A stretch of DNA of 64,000 nucleotides from CADEDV01 sp048498035 (GCA_048498035.1 JBEHYT010000002.1:186001-250000), one strand, 5' to 3'; shown: positions 44,272-54,315, counted from the first letter of the stretch. Numbers and translations: made by a program. The notes: generated from the sequence alone by a model not told the origin.

Positions 44272-47200
44272 ATGAAACTGGGTATATTTTTATTGTTTGC
44301 AATAGTAGGCCTGCAAGTTCATGCGCAACGATCATTTACGGACCTAGATAACAATAAGGTGATTTACCCTTCACCAACTGCGGCTAGCCTGGGCAAATAC
44401 GGCGAATATCCTGTTAACCTGTATAATGGGCTAGTTAGCATCGGACAAGATATTGTTACGATTACCAGTGGGAGTTTGAAACTTGATGTTTCGCTTAGTT
44501 ACCATGCGGGTGGCAACCGCCCCTCCGATATTCCCGGTTGGGTAGGATTAGGATTTAGTTTAAATGCAGGTGGAGTGATAACCCGTACAATTCGAGATAA
44601 AGCCGATGACTGGACTGGAGGGTTTTATATGTCAAACGATAGCGGGAAAGAACTATGGGATAGTCTGCCAAATTCTGAATTTCTGGAGGGCTATTTTAGC
44701 GGAACTGTAGACCCGCGATCGGATTTATATCAGTTTAATTTTTGCGGACATACCGGAGAATTCATATTTGATTGGGATCGAAACATCCATTTTAAAAAAC
44801 AGGTTCCCTTTAAAATACAGGAGATGCCGGGGCCTGGTGGATTTGGTGGATTTATTGTGACAACTGATGATGGCGTGGTTTACAGTTTTACTCAGGCCGA
44901 AAGAGGAAATTTAGGATCTTCTTTAATTGACGCGCCTGCTACCGCCTGGTATCTTTCAAAAATAAAAAATCTATCCGGGGACAGTATTGTTCTTAAATAT
45001 ACTGAACCGTTGAGCGAGTATCGCTATAAATCATATAGTACACGAAAAGAAGTGACGGGCGGTCTAACCGACGGAACTCTTGTGACAGGGCCAACTATAA
45101 ATGTAAGTTCCAGTACCGATGAAGTTATTTATTTGGATGAGATTGATTTTAAAGGTGGTCGCCTGACTTTTGGAAAAACTATCAGGCATGATCCAAAATA
45201 TATTCCTACTGGAATTTCAGCTGCTACCGCAGAAGAAAAAAAACTGGATTCGATCGTTTTGCGCGACGATGGTGATGAAGTTGTGAAGACTTGGAAATTT
45301 GAGTATTATGATGACTCAACGCAGAGACTAAAATTAAAAAATCTTGTCTTACGTGGTAGTAATCAAGCAACGGAACAGAAATATTCGTTCGAGTACAATG
45401 ATCTGAAACTGCCGTTACCTTACCCAGGGCCGGGTAATCATGATCCGTATTTAACTAATGATGTAGATTATTGGGGATTTTATAATGCGGCGGCAAATGG
45501 CGAAAATAGGATTCCAAAACAATATGTACCGGAGTTTGAACAATATACAGGTTCGGCTAATCGATCTATATCATCCAGTTTTGTTCAGGCCGAAATTTTA
45601 CAAAAAATAGTCTATCCTACCGGCGGCTTTACCAAATTCGAGTATGAGTCGAATGACTATGGTTCACAGGGAGACTCTTATGCCGCCGACCAAAATCCGA
45701 TGTATGAAGCCGCATTCCCTCCTGAATCTTACGGTTTTAACTATTCTCGCGATGAAGGTGGCTTCGATGTTGATCCGGATACGGTCTATTTTACACTCTC
45801 ACAACCAACGCATGTCAATATCAGATATGGGTGCTCGGCAGATGGACCACAGCATGAATGGGGTGAACCTGGGGTTAGCTACGAATACGATCTTCAAATG
45901 TCTGCGGGAACGCATAATCTCGCGGCCGTTCTTAACACTAGTGCATTGGTTTCCTCATCCAGTGCTGACATTACGCACGCATTTGCATTCGTAACTGTTT
46001 ATAAACTGGATTCAGTTGTTCTATTATATAGCAAAAAAGGTCCTGGTTTGCGAATAAGATCTATTGAAACAAATGATGGAATAACTGCATCTAAAAAAAG
46101 TTTCGAGTATAAAATGGGAGTTTCCCAAAATAATCTATGGTCAAGTGGCGTATTATCTGTGTTTCCCGCATTTTATGCTAGCCTTCACGACTTGGCCAGC
46201 AACGCCTATGGATTCATGGCCACATCCGATCCAATCAATGATGTTGGCGAAGGTAGTCCGATAGGATACAGCAGAGTAGTAGAGCGCTTTCAGGACAGTT
46301 CATATATCGTCCACTATTTTACAACGTATTCAGACTATCCAGATGACTTTGTAACGTTCACAAACGGGTTCAGTAATTATAAACTTGCGCATATGTCCTC
46401 AAAGGATTATATGCGCGGACTTGAAACGAATACCAGCTATTATTCTCCATCCGGCACTCTAAAGAAGGAAGTAATAAATGAATATACAGAATTACCGAGC
46501 AGCCAAGAAGATATTCAGTCTATTGAATTAAAGCCGACGGTGGGAATTGAAGACGGTGGTAGCTCGGTAGTAAATTATCTAAATGGAACCCTTACTTCTA
46601 TTTCCCATGTGCATTCATCTTTCCTATACAACAGTGGCAAGACCGAATTGACATATAACGATGATGGCGTAAGCTATATTTCAGCTGAGACAAATACGGC
46701 TTACGATAATATACGACATCTACAGCCTACACGAATTGAGAATATTAATAGCGATGGGAGTTCAATTACTCAGTTTACTACTTATGCCGATGATTTTGCT
46801 CCTGGCGTGCCGTTTATTGACTATCTCCAAACTAACCATCTAACGGCCTTTCCTGTGGAGCACGTTGTATACGAATTTAAAAATGGCGATTATCGTGTTT
46901 TAAGCGGCAATTTGATTAAGTATAAGACATTCGGCGCAGGCTTGCCAGACACGCTCTTTAAGCTGGAAATTCCTGCCCCCATATTATTATCAGGGTTTAA
47001 GTTTAGTTGTCGAGAAATGGGGATTATACCCTATTCCCCTGATTCTACACAATTTACCCCCGATGGAAGATACAAATGGTTGAAAGTCTATGATCAGTAC
47101 GATAGTGTTGGAAATATTTTGCAGACTACGGGAAGAGGCGGTACAAAGACATCTTATCTCTGGGGTTACAATAAGAAATATCCGGTTGCTTCAGTTCTGG

Positions 47201-47961
47201 GAAGCGATTACTCAACGGTTAGTAGTTACATAACGCCATCAGTGCTGAACAGCCCATCCAGTGACGCCGCCCTCCGCGCGAACTTGAATAATCTTCGTAC
47301 TATTTCCGGCACGTTATCAACGACATTTACATTTAAGCCGTTAATTGGCATAACTAGTGAGACGAATGCTGCAGGACAGACTCAATTTTATGAATACGAC
47401 AGTTTTGGAAGATTAAATTTAATTCGGGATCAGGACAGTAACATTGTAAAAAAATATTGTTATAACTACGCTGGTCAACCCGAACAATGCTTTATTTACC
47501 AGAATGCTGCATTTAGCAGTTATTATTACTCTCAGAGTTGTTCTGGTGGGCAGGAGCCTGAAGCGTATGCCGTAACTGTACCTGCAGGTATGTTTATTTC
47601 TTATTCAAGTCAAACGGCTGCAGACAGTATGGCAAATGCATATGCACAACAGCAAGCCAACCTGCATGGAACTTGCGCTACGTCAAACATCGATGTCGTT
47701 TGCACAAGCGATGTGGGCAGTTCCTTTACGGTACAGTTACATAATAATTCAACGGGGGTAGATTATTATGTCAGTCTAAGCGGTCACAGTGAAACCGATC
47801 AGGCTGTTCCTCCCGGCAGCTACAACATCACGATGATCCCCGGTAGTCCTTCCGGATATTTCAATTACGATGTGGGCTGCGGCTATTCAGACGCGGGGAA
47901 CGTGGTCTATTTTTATTCGGTAGACCTTAACAGTAGTTGCAAGAACATTTATATCTATTGA
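44272..47961 (+). CDS. RHS-repeat protein with DUF5977-type C-terminus
   Basis: This 1229-residue protein has a signal peptide (MKLGIFLLFAIVGLQVHA). The N-terminal half is SpvB/TcdB-like (NLYNGLVSIGQDIVTI, SLSYHAGGNRPSDIPGWVGL). YD/RHS repeats follow, ending with GQTQFYEYDSFGRLNLIRDQ (about 1035-1060). A short domain (about 1080-1140, TVPAGMFISYSSQTAADSMA) resembles DUF5977, often seen at the ends of Bacteroidota RHS proteins, and a small beta-rich tail completes it. Base composition is AT-richer than the PUL genes. It lacks a recognisable nuclease or protease tip, so it may be a surface or scaffold RHS rather than a toxin. A redoxin-like gene follows 23 bp later. Confidence 0.85.
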   Translation: MKLGIFLLFAIVGLQVHAQRSFTDLDNNKVIYPSPTAASLGKYGEYPVNLYNGLVSIGQDIVTITSGSLKLDVSLSYHAGGNRPSDIPGWVGLGFSLNAGGVITRTIRDKADDWTGGFYMSNDSGKELWDSLPNSEFLEGYFSGTVDPRSDLYQFNFCGHTGEFIFDWDRNIHFKKQVPFKIQEMPGPGGFGGFIVTTDDGVVYSFTQAERGNLGSSLIDAPATAWYLSKIKNLSGDSIVLKYTEPLSEYRYKSYSTRKEVTGGLTDGTLVTGPTINVSSSTDEVIYLDEIDFKGGRLTFGKTIRHDPKYIPTGISAATAEEKKLDSIVLRDDGDEVVKTWKFEYYDDSTQRLKLKNLVLRGSNQATEQKYSFEYNDLKLPLPYPGPGNHDPYLTNDVDYWGFYNAAANGENRIPKQYVPEFEQYTGSANRSISSSFVQAEILQKIVYPTGGFTKFEYESNDYGSQGDSYAADQNPMYEAAFPPESYGFNYSRDEGGFDVDPDTVYFTLSQPTHVNIRYGCSADGPQHEWGEPGVSYEYDLQMSAGTHNLAAVLNTSALVSSSSADITHAFAFVTVYKLDSVVLLYSKKGPGLRIRSIETNDGITASKKSFEYKMGVSQNNLWSSGVLSVFPAFYASLHDLASNAYGFMATSDPINDVGEGSPIGYSRVVERFQDSSYIVHYFTTYSDYPDDFVTFTNGFSNYKLAHMSSKDYMRGLETNTSYYSPSGTLKKEVINEYTELPSSQEDIQSIELKPTVGIEDGGSSVVNYLNGTLTSISHVHSSFLYNSGKTELTYNDDGVSYISAETNTAYDNIRHLQPTRIENINSDGSSITQFTTYADDFAPGVPFIDYLQTNHLTAFPVEHVVYEFKNGDYRVLSGNLIKYKTFGAGLPDTLFKLEIPAPILLSGFKFSCREMGIIPYSPDSTQFTPDGRYKWLKVYDQYDSVGNILQTTGRGGTKTSYLWGYNKKYPVASVLGSDYSTVSSYITPSVLNSPSSDAALRANLNNLRTISGTLSTTFTFKPLIGITSETNAAGQTQFYEYDSFGRLNLIRDQDSNIVKKYCYNYAGQPEQCFIYQNAAFSSYYYSQSCSGGQEPEAYAVTVPAGMFISYSSQTAADSMANAYAQQQANLHGTCATSNIDVVCTSDVGSSFTVQLHNNSTGVDYYVSLSGHSETDQAVPPGSYNITMIPGSPSGYFNYDVGCGYSDAGNVVYFYSVDLNSSCKNIYIY

Positions 47962-47984
47962 TTCATTTTAAACAACGTTGATCT

Positions 47985-48533
47985 ATGCGCTATATCCTTG
48001 GTTTTTTTATTGTCACCTGCCTGCTATCGTTCCGGTTTTCAGATAGCATTTACGCTATCCCGGTAAAAGCTATAACGGGTAACACGATTAACCTCGCTGA
48101 TTACCAGGGGAAAAAACTGGTGATCATGCTGTTGCCGGCGTCTGACGAGGATACGTCTGTGCGGATCCGTGACATCGAAGCGTTCCAGGCCAGCCACCAT
48201 GAGTCGATTGTAGTCATCGGTGTTCCCGCCTTGGAGAGTAGCCCCTCCGCTGGTTGGCTAAGCCAGCTTCAGGCCATGGTCAGTAGCGACTCCCTGCATT
48301 TTGTGGTGACTGAGCCGATGCTGGTAAACCATGGTGAGGGACAGTCTGCTTTGTTTGCCTGGCTGACCCATAAGGAGCACAACCTTCATTTCGATCATAA
48401 TCCCGAGGGTGCGGGCAGTAAATTTTTTGTAGACCAGTCCGGTGAACTCTACGCGGTGAAGGGGGCAAGGCTTGCGCTGGATAGCCCGTTGACAGAGCGG
48501 TTGCTGACGCGTCAACCGGTGAACAGGGACTAG
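47985..48533 (+). CDS. Thioredoxin-fold (glutathione-peroxidase-like) secreted protein lacking catalytic Cys
   Basis: This 182-residue protein has a signal peptide (about 1-24). The mature part resembles the redoxin/glutathione-peroxidase fold: NLADYQGKKLVIMLLPAS, then IVVIGVPALES, and GSKFFVDQSGELYAVKG near the end. The position where the catalytic Cys or CxxC normally stands reads PASDEDTS, and the only Cys in the protein is in the signal peptide. A redox role is therefore unlikely; a chaperone-like or structural role is possible. It sits between two RHS genes and may assist RHS folding or export, which is inference. Confidence 0.75.
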   Translation: MRYILGFFIVTCLLSFRFSDSIYAIPVKAITGNTINLADYQGKKLVIMLLPASDEDTSVRIRDIEAFQASHHESIVVIGVPALESSPSAGWLSQLQAMVSSDSLHFVVTEPMLVNHGEGQSALFAWLTHKEHNLHFDHNPEGAGSKFFVDQSGELYAVKGARLALDSPLTERLLTRQPVNRD

Positions 48534-48658
48534 GCAGCCTCGGGCAGTAGGTGTCACGAGAAAAGCCAAAACAGTGTACTGCGCAGAGGATAAGCAGTAG
48601 CGGTGGAACATAAAACAGAACGACCAGACCTGGAGTCTGGAACTCAAAACCAAATACC

Positions 48659-51600
48659 ATGCTTTTGAACAGTAAACGATTGATATTGGTTGGCCTGTTG
48701 GTGCTGACGGGTGTGCGCGGCTTTTCACAGCGCGTAGCGCCCTTTGCGTACGAGGCCGGTGTGAAGGTGAACTATGTACGTACCTGGGACGCAATGGCGC
48801 CGGAGGCGAGTGCCAATGCACTGATGGCACGGCCCTATAAAGATGTTCGGCAGACAACGGGGTATTTTGATGGGTTGGGTCGTCCGCTGCAAACAGTGGT
48901 GAAGCAGGGTTCGCAGGCCACAGGTGATACGGCGCGAGACCTGGTGAGCGCGGTGCTGTATGATGAACTGGGACGGGAGGTGTACAAGTACCTGCCCTTT
49001 GCAGCAAATGCTACGGGTGGTAATACCTCGATGGCGGATGGCCTGTTTAAGATGAACCCTTTTCAGCAGGACAGTGCTTTTAATAAAGCGATGTTTGGAG
49101 ATGAGCAGTATTATTATGGGCAAACGGTGTTTGAAGCCTCCCCGCTGAACCGGGTGTTGGAAGCCTACAGCCCGGGGGATAACTGGGTGGGCACGGCCGG
49201 GGCAACGCTGCAGCAGGACCGCCATGGGGTTAAGCAACATTACTGGATCAATACGGCAGCGGACAGTGTGCGGATCTGGGAGGTGACGGAGCACAGCGGC
49301 AGTTGGGGTACCTACAGCGCCGATAGTGTGTATAAACCCGGCACCTTGTATAAAAATGTTACTCAGGATGAGCATCATAACCAGGTGGTGGAGTTCAAGG
49401 ATTTGCAGGGTCAGATCATCTTAAAAAAAGTGCAGCTGACGGCTACCGAAGATGATGGTTCTGGCAAGGGCTATTATGGGTGGCTGAGCACCTATTACAT
49501 TTACGATGACCTGGGACAACTACGGGCCGTGATCCAACCCGAAGGGGTGAAGGCGCTTGCGGGTAGCAGTTGGAGTGTAAGTAGTACCTTATTACAGGAG
49601 CAGTGCTTCCGCTATGAGTATGATGCGAAGGGTAGGATGGTGATGAAGCAGGTGCCGGGGGCGGGTACGGTGTACATGGTATATGATGCGCGCGACCGGC
49701 TGGTGCTGACGCAGGACTCCGCCATGCGCGCAAATCACCAGTGGGTGTATATGCAATATGACGGCTTGAACCGGCTGGTACAGACGGGACTATTGACCGA
49801 TAACAGTCATTATAATGAGGTGGCCTATCACTGGGAGCGCGCTGATACCAGTATTGCCTATCCCAAACTGGCGGATTATACGAGTGAAGAGCTCACCAAA
49901 ACCTTTTATGATGATTATAGCTGGCGCAGCGGCGAGGGAAACCCGCTGAGTGGCAGCCGGGTAACGAGCTACGACAGTTATTTACAGACCCCGTCCAACA
50001 GTACCTGGCCCTATGCGCAGGATGCAACGGCCACCTCTTCACAAACGCGCGGCATGGTGACGGGCACCAAGACCAAGGTGCTGGGAACATCCAGCACGTA
50101 TTTATATGCCGTCAGCTTTTACGATGACAAAGGCCGGGTGATCCAGACCCAGAACACCAACGTAACGGGCGGCACGGATGTGGCGGTAACGCAGTACAGT
50201 TGGTCGGGCCAGCCACTATTACAAATAATAAAAAATGAAAAGGCCGGTACAGGTGCGGCCACCTCGGTGGTGCTGACGCAGCTGAGCTATGATGAGCAGT
50301 GGCGGCTGGTGAAGACCGAAAAGAAAACAGCCACTAGCAGGGTGAACGCCGGTGCGGTGCCCGGTAGTTGGACCACGCTTAGTGAGAACAGCTATAATGC
50401 GCTGGGCCAGCTGAGCAAAAAGATACTGGCGCCCTACTATCATGCTAATGCGGGGTTAGACTCATTGGAATATGCCTATAATATCCGCGGGTGGATGCTG
50501 GGCATGAACCGGGAGTATGTAAAGGATACCACCAGCACGAGCCATTGGTTCGGGTTCGACCTGGGCTATGACAAGACTGCCTTCACCGCCAATGGTCACA
50601 GCGAGAGCTATGCAGCGGCGCAGTACAATGGCAATATCGGGGGCATGCTCTGGCGCAGTACGGGAGATGACCAGCTCCGTAAATATGATTTTACCTATGA
50701 TGCCGCCAACCGGTTTTTAGGCGCTGCGTTTAACCAGTATAATAACAGCAGCTTTAACCGTGACCTGGGTGTGGACTACACGGTACGGGGCATGCGCTAT
50801 GATGATAATGGCAATATCCTGGCGATGAGCCAGCTGGGGCTGAAGCTAACCAGCTCGGTGGTGATCGACAGCCTGCACTACGGGTATGCTACGAGTAGTA
50901 ACAAACTGGACTATGTAACTGACCTGGCCAATGATGCTACTACGAAGCTGGGCGACTTTAAAGAGACCACCAACAATACGAGTACCGACTACTGGTATGA
51001 TGGCAATGGCAACCTGCAGGGGGATAACAATAAAGGGATCAATGGCATCAGCTACAATCACCTGAACCTGCCGCGTGAAGTGAAGGTGCTGGGCAAGGGA
51101 ACTATCGAGTACGTGTATGATGCGGCGGGTAGTAAGCTTAAAAAGATCACTACCGACAGCACGGTAAGTCCCGTGCGGGTGACGACAACGCTGTACATGC
51201 TGGGCAACTATGTGAACGACACCTTGCAGTATATCGGTACTGAAGAGGGCCGTGCGCGCTTTAAGCCGCAGGATAGTACGCTGCACTATGATTACATGGT
51301 GAAAGATCACCTGGGTAACGTGCGGATGCTACTCACCGATGAACAGCAAACGGACGCCTACCCGGTGGCAACAATGGAGCCGACCAACGCCACGATAGAA
51401 GAGGCATTTTATACAAATGTAGGCGAAACGAGGGACGGATTGCCCTCAGGTTATCCGACGGATACGACATATTCTAATCCTAATGAATGGGCTTCTTATA
51501 TTAACCTTGGTGTGGGTCCAGGGCTGGTATTGAGAGTAATGGCTGGAGATCACTTTAACGTCCGGGTCAATAGCTGGTGGGATAACAATACACCGTTACA

Positions 51601-52978
51601 TGAACCTGAAGATCCAATTCCCGGCGTTTTAAGTAATTTATATAGTGAGGTTGGGCAAATCACAGCGGATCATTTTGGGGTTACGTCCACCCAATTGTAT
51701 AATGCCGGAGCTTTTGTTGATGCTGTAAATATGTTTTTTAATTCCCAGTCAGGCTACAATACAAGCCGTCCGAAAGCGTTTTTAAACTGGATATTGTTTG
51801 ATGAGCAATTTCGGTACGTGGCAAGCAGCAGCGGGTTCGATCAGGTTGGTGCCGCCGGAGAATATAAAACGCATATGTTCACAAATTTGCCAATTGACAA
51901 AAGTGGCTACCTGTATATATTTGTAAGCAATGGAACTGATGATTTGGAAAAAGGAGTATATTTTGATAACTTACAGGTAACACATGTCAGGGGGCCGCTA
52001 TTGGAAGAAACGCACTACTATCCTTTTGGGCTCTCGATGAATGGCATCAGTTCTAAAGCACTTGCATTCGGTGGAACAGAAAATAAATATAAGTTTAATG
52101 GCTACGAACAGCAGAACAAAGAGTTTTCTGATGGCAGCGGATTAGAGTGGTATGATTATAAGCGTCGCTTCTACGACAATCAGATTGGCAGGTTTTTCTG
52201 CATTGATAATAAAGCTGTGGATTATCCTTATTATACACCTTATCAGTTTGCCGGTAACCAGGTGACAGTTGCAATAGATTTAGATGGAGAAGAACCCAAA
52301 TACATGATTGATGGAAATGGGCATTTAACCAATCCAATGAAATCACTTTTACATGCAGCTTTTGGTTATAGCATGAACTCCCTTAATAGGACTACGTGGA
52401 AGCCATCCGATATTCAATTTGCTGAAGCAATAACACTTTTCCGAACCGTCAGTTATAATCGTTATTTATCATCTAGAAGCGATAGCTATTGGGCTGGACT
52501 AATAGCACATGAACAGAATCATCGAGACGAAATAGGAAATGATGTTGTAGGTGCCTTGAACTGGTATACAAACTATGGTATCGGATATGTTGGTGCTGGT
52601 TTTAGCTATGAAAAAGATCCCGCTGAAGCCAGGGCATACGCTAATGGCCTTGGCCCAAATTCACAAATGGATAAGCTAATTAATTTTGGAGGGGGAGTTG
52701 CATTAAAGGTTCTTCAAGGTAATTATGATGATAATGCGAAATCTGAAACTTTGAATTTTATTGGTGCTGCATTTAATCTGAGTGAACAAACAAGCACCCT
52801 TAATTCTATGCAAGACAAGCTGGATAATTTTACAGGCAGCGATAAAGCAAAGCACAGGTTGGAAAGAAGAATTGAACGACAACAAAAACGGGTAGATGCT
52901 GCTTCAAAGCAAGTGCAGGAAGCAATAACAGACAATGTTGTTAACACTTTGGATGATGTAAACAAACCTAAAAATTAG
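48659..52978 (+). CDS. RHS polymorphic-toxin-like protein (DUF6443) with zincin-like tip
   Basis: This 1439-residue protein has a signal peptide, then a DUF6443-type N-terminus (YVRTWDAMAPEASANALMAR, GYFDGLGRPLQTVVKQGSQ) and long YD/RHS repeats (about 270-920). The DHLGNVRMLLTDE element and the RHS core follow (RFYDNQIGRFFCID, about 1165-1180). The C-terminal tip (about 1195-1439) has an HExxH motif, IAHEQNHRDEIG, with His 1284, Glu 1285 and His 1288, plus a likely third ligand Glu 1323 in DPAEARAYANG. That is a zincin metalloprotease layout. From about 51,400 the DNA becomes visibly AT-richer, as is usual for exchangeable toxin tips. The role (toxin to rivals or processing protease) is inferred from RHS family knowledge. 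Confidence 0.88.
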   Translation: MLLNSKRLILVGLLVLTGVRGFSQRVAPFAYEAGVKVNYVRTWDAMAPEASANALMARPYKDVRQTTGYFDGLGRPLQTVVKQGSQATGDTARDLVSAVLYDELGREVYKYLPFAANATGGNTSMADGLFKMNPFQQDSAFNKAMFGDEQYYYGQTVFEASPLNRVLEAYSPGDNWVGTAGATLQQDRHGVKQHYWINTAADSVRIWEVTEHSGSWGTYSADSVYKPGTLYKNVTQDEHHNQVVEFKDLQGQIILKKVQLTATEDDGSGKGYYGWLSTYYIYDDLGQLRAVIQPEGVKALAGSSWSVSSTLLQEQCFRYEYDAKGRMVMKQVPGAGTVYMVYDARDRLVLTQDSAMRANHQWVYMQYDGLNRLVQTGLLTDNSHYNEVAYHWERADTSIAYPKLADYTSEELTKTFYDDYSWRSGEGNPLSGSRVTSYDSYLQTPSNSTWPYAQDATATSSQTRGMVTGTKTKVLGTSSTYLYAVSFYDDKGRVIQTQNTNVTGGTDVAVTQYSWSGQPLLQIIKNEKAGTGAATSVVLTQLSYDEQWRLVKTEKKTATSRVNAGAVPGSWTTLSENSYNALGQLSKKILAPYYHANAGLDSLEYAYNIRGWMLGMNREYVKDTTSTSHWFGFDLGYDKTAFTANGHSESYAAAQYNGNIGGMLWRSTGDDQLRKYDFTYDAANRFLGAAFNQYNNSSFNRDLGVDYTVRGMRYDDNGNILAMSQLGLKLTSSVVIDSLHYGYATSSNKLDYVTDLANDATTKLGDFKETTNNTSTDYWYDGNGNLQGDNNKGINGISYNHLNLPREVKVLGKGTIEYVYDAAGSKLKKITTDSTVSPVRVTTTLYMLGNYVNDTLQYIGTEEGRARFKPQDSTLHYDYMVKDHLGNVRMLLTDEQQTDAYPVATMEPTNATIEEAFYTNVGETRDGLPSGYPTDTTYSNPNEWASYINLGVGPGLVLRVMAGDHFNVRVNSWWDNNTPLHEPEDPIPGVLSNLYSEVGQITADHFGVTSTQLYNAGAFVDAVNMFFNSQSGYNTSRPKAFLNWILFDEQFRYVASSSGFDQVGAAGEYKTHMFTNLPIDKSGYLYIFVSNGTDDLEKGVYFDNLQVTHVRGPLLEETHYYPFGLSMNGISSKALAFGGTENKYKFNGYEQQNKEFSDGSGLEWYDYKRRFYDNQIGRFFCIDNKAVDYPYYTPYQFAGNQVTVAIDLDGEEPKYMIDGNGHLTNPMKSLLHAAFGYSMNSLNRTTWKPSDIQFAEAITLFRTVSYNRYLSSRSDSYWAGLIAHEQNHRDEIGNDVVGALNWYTNYGIGYVGAGFSYEKDPAEARAYANGLGPNSQMDKLINFGGGVALKVLQGNYDDNAKSETLNFIGAAFNLSEQTSTLNSMQDKLDNFTGSDKAKHRLERRIERQQKRVDAASKQVQEAITDNVVNTLDDVNKPKN

Positions 52979-52982
52979 CTCT

Positions 52983-53333
52983 ATGAATAAACCTGTTTTA
53001 ATAATCGTTATTGCATCTGTCATTTTTTATTCTTGCAGTCCTAAAAGCTACTGTTTTTTCAATACAAAGGAGAGACGTTTCTATATATTGGAAAAAAAAG
53101 ATTATGGGATTAAATCTATAAGTGTGGCTCGTACCGATTCAATTCAGGGATTTAAAAGAAACTTTGAATTAGACCCAGTAGTGAAATCCTATAAAGTTGT
53201 TGACGACAGTGTCATTAATCAAAATGTATATATTTTTATTGCGACAAACAGTATTGCAACATATTCCCTGAGACTGAAAAGAGAAGATTGGTCAAAAGAT
53301 ACAGTATTTAAATGTCGCTACTTAATTAGATAA
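52983..53333 (+). CDS. Small lipoprotein, putative immunity partner of the zincin RHS
   Basis: This 116-residue protein has an N-terminal hydrophobic segment ending in a lipobox-like FYSC (Cys 18). The rest is a small beta-rich domain I do not recognise. It begins 4 bp after the RHS stop and ends before a terminator at 53342, the usual place for an immunity gene. It is AT-rich like the RHS tip. The immunity role is inferred from position and size only; an accessory lipoprotein of other function is the alternative. Confidence 0.6.
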   Translation: MNKPVLIIVIASVIFYSCSPKSYCFFNTKERRFYILEKKDYGIKSISVARTDSIQGFKRNFELDPVVKSYKVVDDSVINQNVYIFIATNSIATYSLRLKREDWSKDTVFKCRYLIR

Positions 53334-53341
53334 TCTCGAAG

Positions 53342-53366
53342 CCGCAGTAGTCGCTGCGGTTTTTTT
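53342..53366 (+). terminator. Rho-independent terminator after the RHS/immunity pair
   Basis: The stem CCGCAG pairs with CTGCGG across a 6-nt loop, followed by seven T. It lies just after the small lipoprotein stop and overlaps the 3' end of the convergent XRE fragment. It closes the RHS transcript. Confidence 0.85.
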
Positions 53367-53655
53367 ATTGAGTAAGTTTTTGCTTCATCTCCTGCTGGAA
53401 CAGGAAAGCATCAATGAGTTTTGAAACGACAGTTTTATTTTCTTCGGACAGTTCACTGATACGGCTGAACTGGTTAACGAGAGTTTTATCGGTTAGTTTT
53501 TCTGCAGCCAGATCGGCCGTAGTTCCGTTCATTAAAAAGTCAGTGGATACATCGAGTGCATTAGCCATACGGACAACAGCAGAGAATGAAGGATCAGTTT
53601 TACCGCCTTCAATACGGCTGTATTGTGCTGTATCCATTTTACAGGAGAGAGCCAC
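53365..53655 (-). pseudogene. XRE-family regulator fragment A (N-terminally truncated)
   Basis: The 96 residues from an ATG read as the second half of an XRE HTH plus a helical tail: CKMDTAQYSRIEGGKTDPSF, ANALDVSTDFLMNG. The residues just before (KEVALS) are the usual mid-HTH sequence, but they follow directly after the stop codon of fragment B. The N-terminal third (first helix) is therefore missing. The junction at about 53661 looks like a fusion of two related genes by deletion. Without the first helix DNA binding is unlikely. It was probably once an XRE repressor. Confidence 0.65.
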
Positions 53656-53661
53656 TTCTTT

Positions 53662-53874
53662 TTAAGAAGCCAGCTGTTTTTGTAAATCACTTTTAAAAAT
53701 AAATGCATCGAGGAATTCTTTAACGAGTTGTTTTTTATCAGCGGGGAGTTTTTCTATTTTACGGAACTGCATCAGCAGTTCTTCATCGCTGATAGCTTCG
53801 GCAGACTTATCCTGCATGGTACCATTGAGTAAATAATCAGGCGACACTTCCAGGGCTTTGGCAATGCGGTTCAA
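53662..53874 (-). pseudogene. XRE-family regulator fragment B (N-terminally truncated)
   Basis: The 70 readable residues (NRIAKALEVSPDYLLNG, then a helical tail ending KSDLQKQLAS) are paralogous to fragment A. The start is only a TTG; the upstream in-frame NPPAADIL is typical XRE sequence, but a stop codon lies a few codons before it and the HTH is not recoverable. It ends immediately before the KEVA of fragment A. The two fragments together are a decayed tandem pair. Confidence 0.6.
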
Positions 53875-53930
53875 AATATCAGCTGCCGGGGGATTTTTTT
53901 ATTGAATCTCCAAACCACTTAAACAAAGTT

Positions 53931-54315
53931 TTGTTGGCCTATTCATTTAATAATCCTTATTCTTTAACCATCCACAATGATAAAGACGGAATAGGCATCA
54001 GGCTCCTTGCTAAAAAGAAGAATGGGGTTTTTACTCTTTTACAGGGGATAAGAATTTACGGTAATAATTCTTTTGAATCTGACGACTCTTATAAGCTTCA
54101 ATACACGAATAGCGGCAGAATAAAAAGGACCTTATCCCCAGGTATGCAAGACCTGGTAAACAGCCAGTCGGGCTACAATACGGCGCGGACCAAGGCGTTT
54201 GTAAGTAATGTTTTTTTAGATGACTGTCCGAATGCGCAGCAGGCGGGAGCAGTTCCGGTATGTAGCCAGCAGCAGTGGGTTCGGGCAGGTGGGCAGTTCG
54301 GGCTCGTTTATTAGG
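53931..54315 (+). pseudogene. Frameshifted RHS-core fragment
   Basis: Residues encoded at about 54140-54235 (LVNSQSGYNTARTKAFVSNV) match the zincin RHS protein's NSQSGYNTSRPKAFLNWILF. The match then continues in another frame from 54247 as EQFRYVASSSGFGQVGSSGS, against DEQFRYVASSSGFDQVGAAG in the intact gene. The frame change shows a broken copy. The first part (53931-54130, NPYSLTIHNDKDGIGIRLLA) is unrelated to the intact gene and may be the end of an older tip. This is debris of an RHS C-terminal module. Confidence 0.7.

Noticed and set aside
53365..53874. Intact toxin-antitoxin or XRE pair
   Set aside because: Both copies lack the first HTH helix; stop codons sit just upstream of the readable parts.
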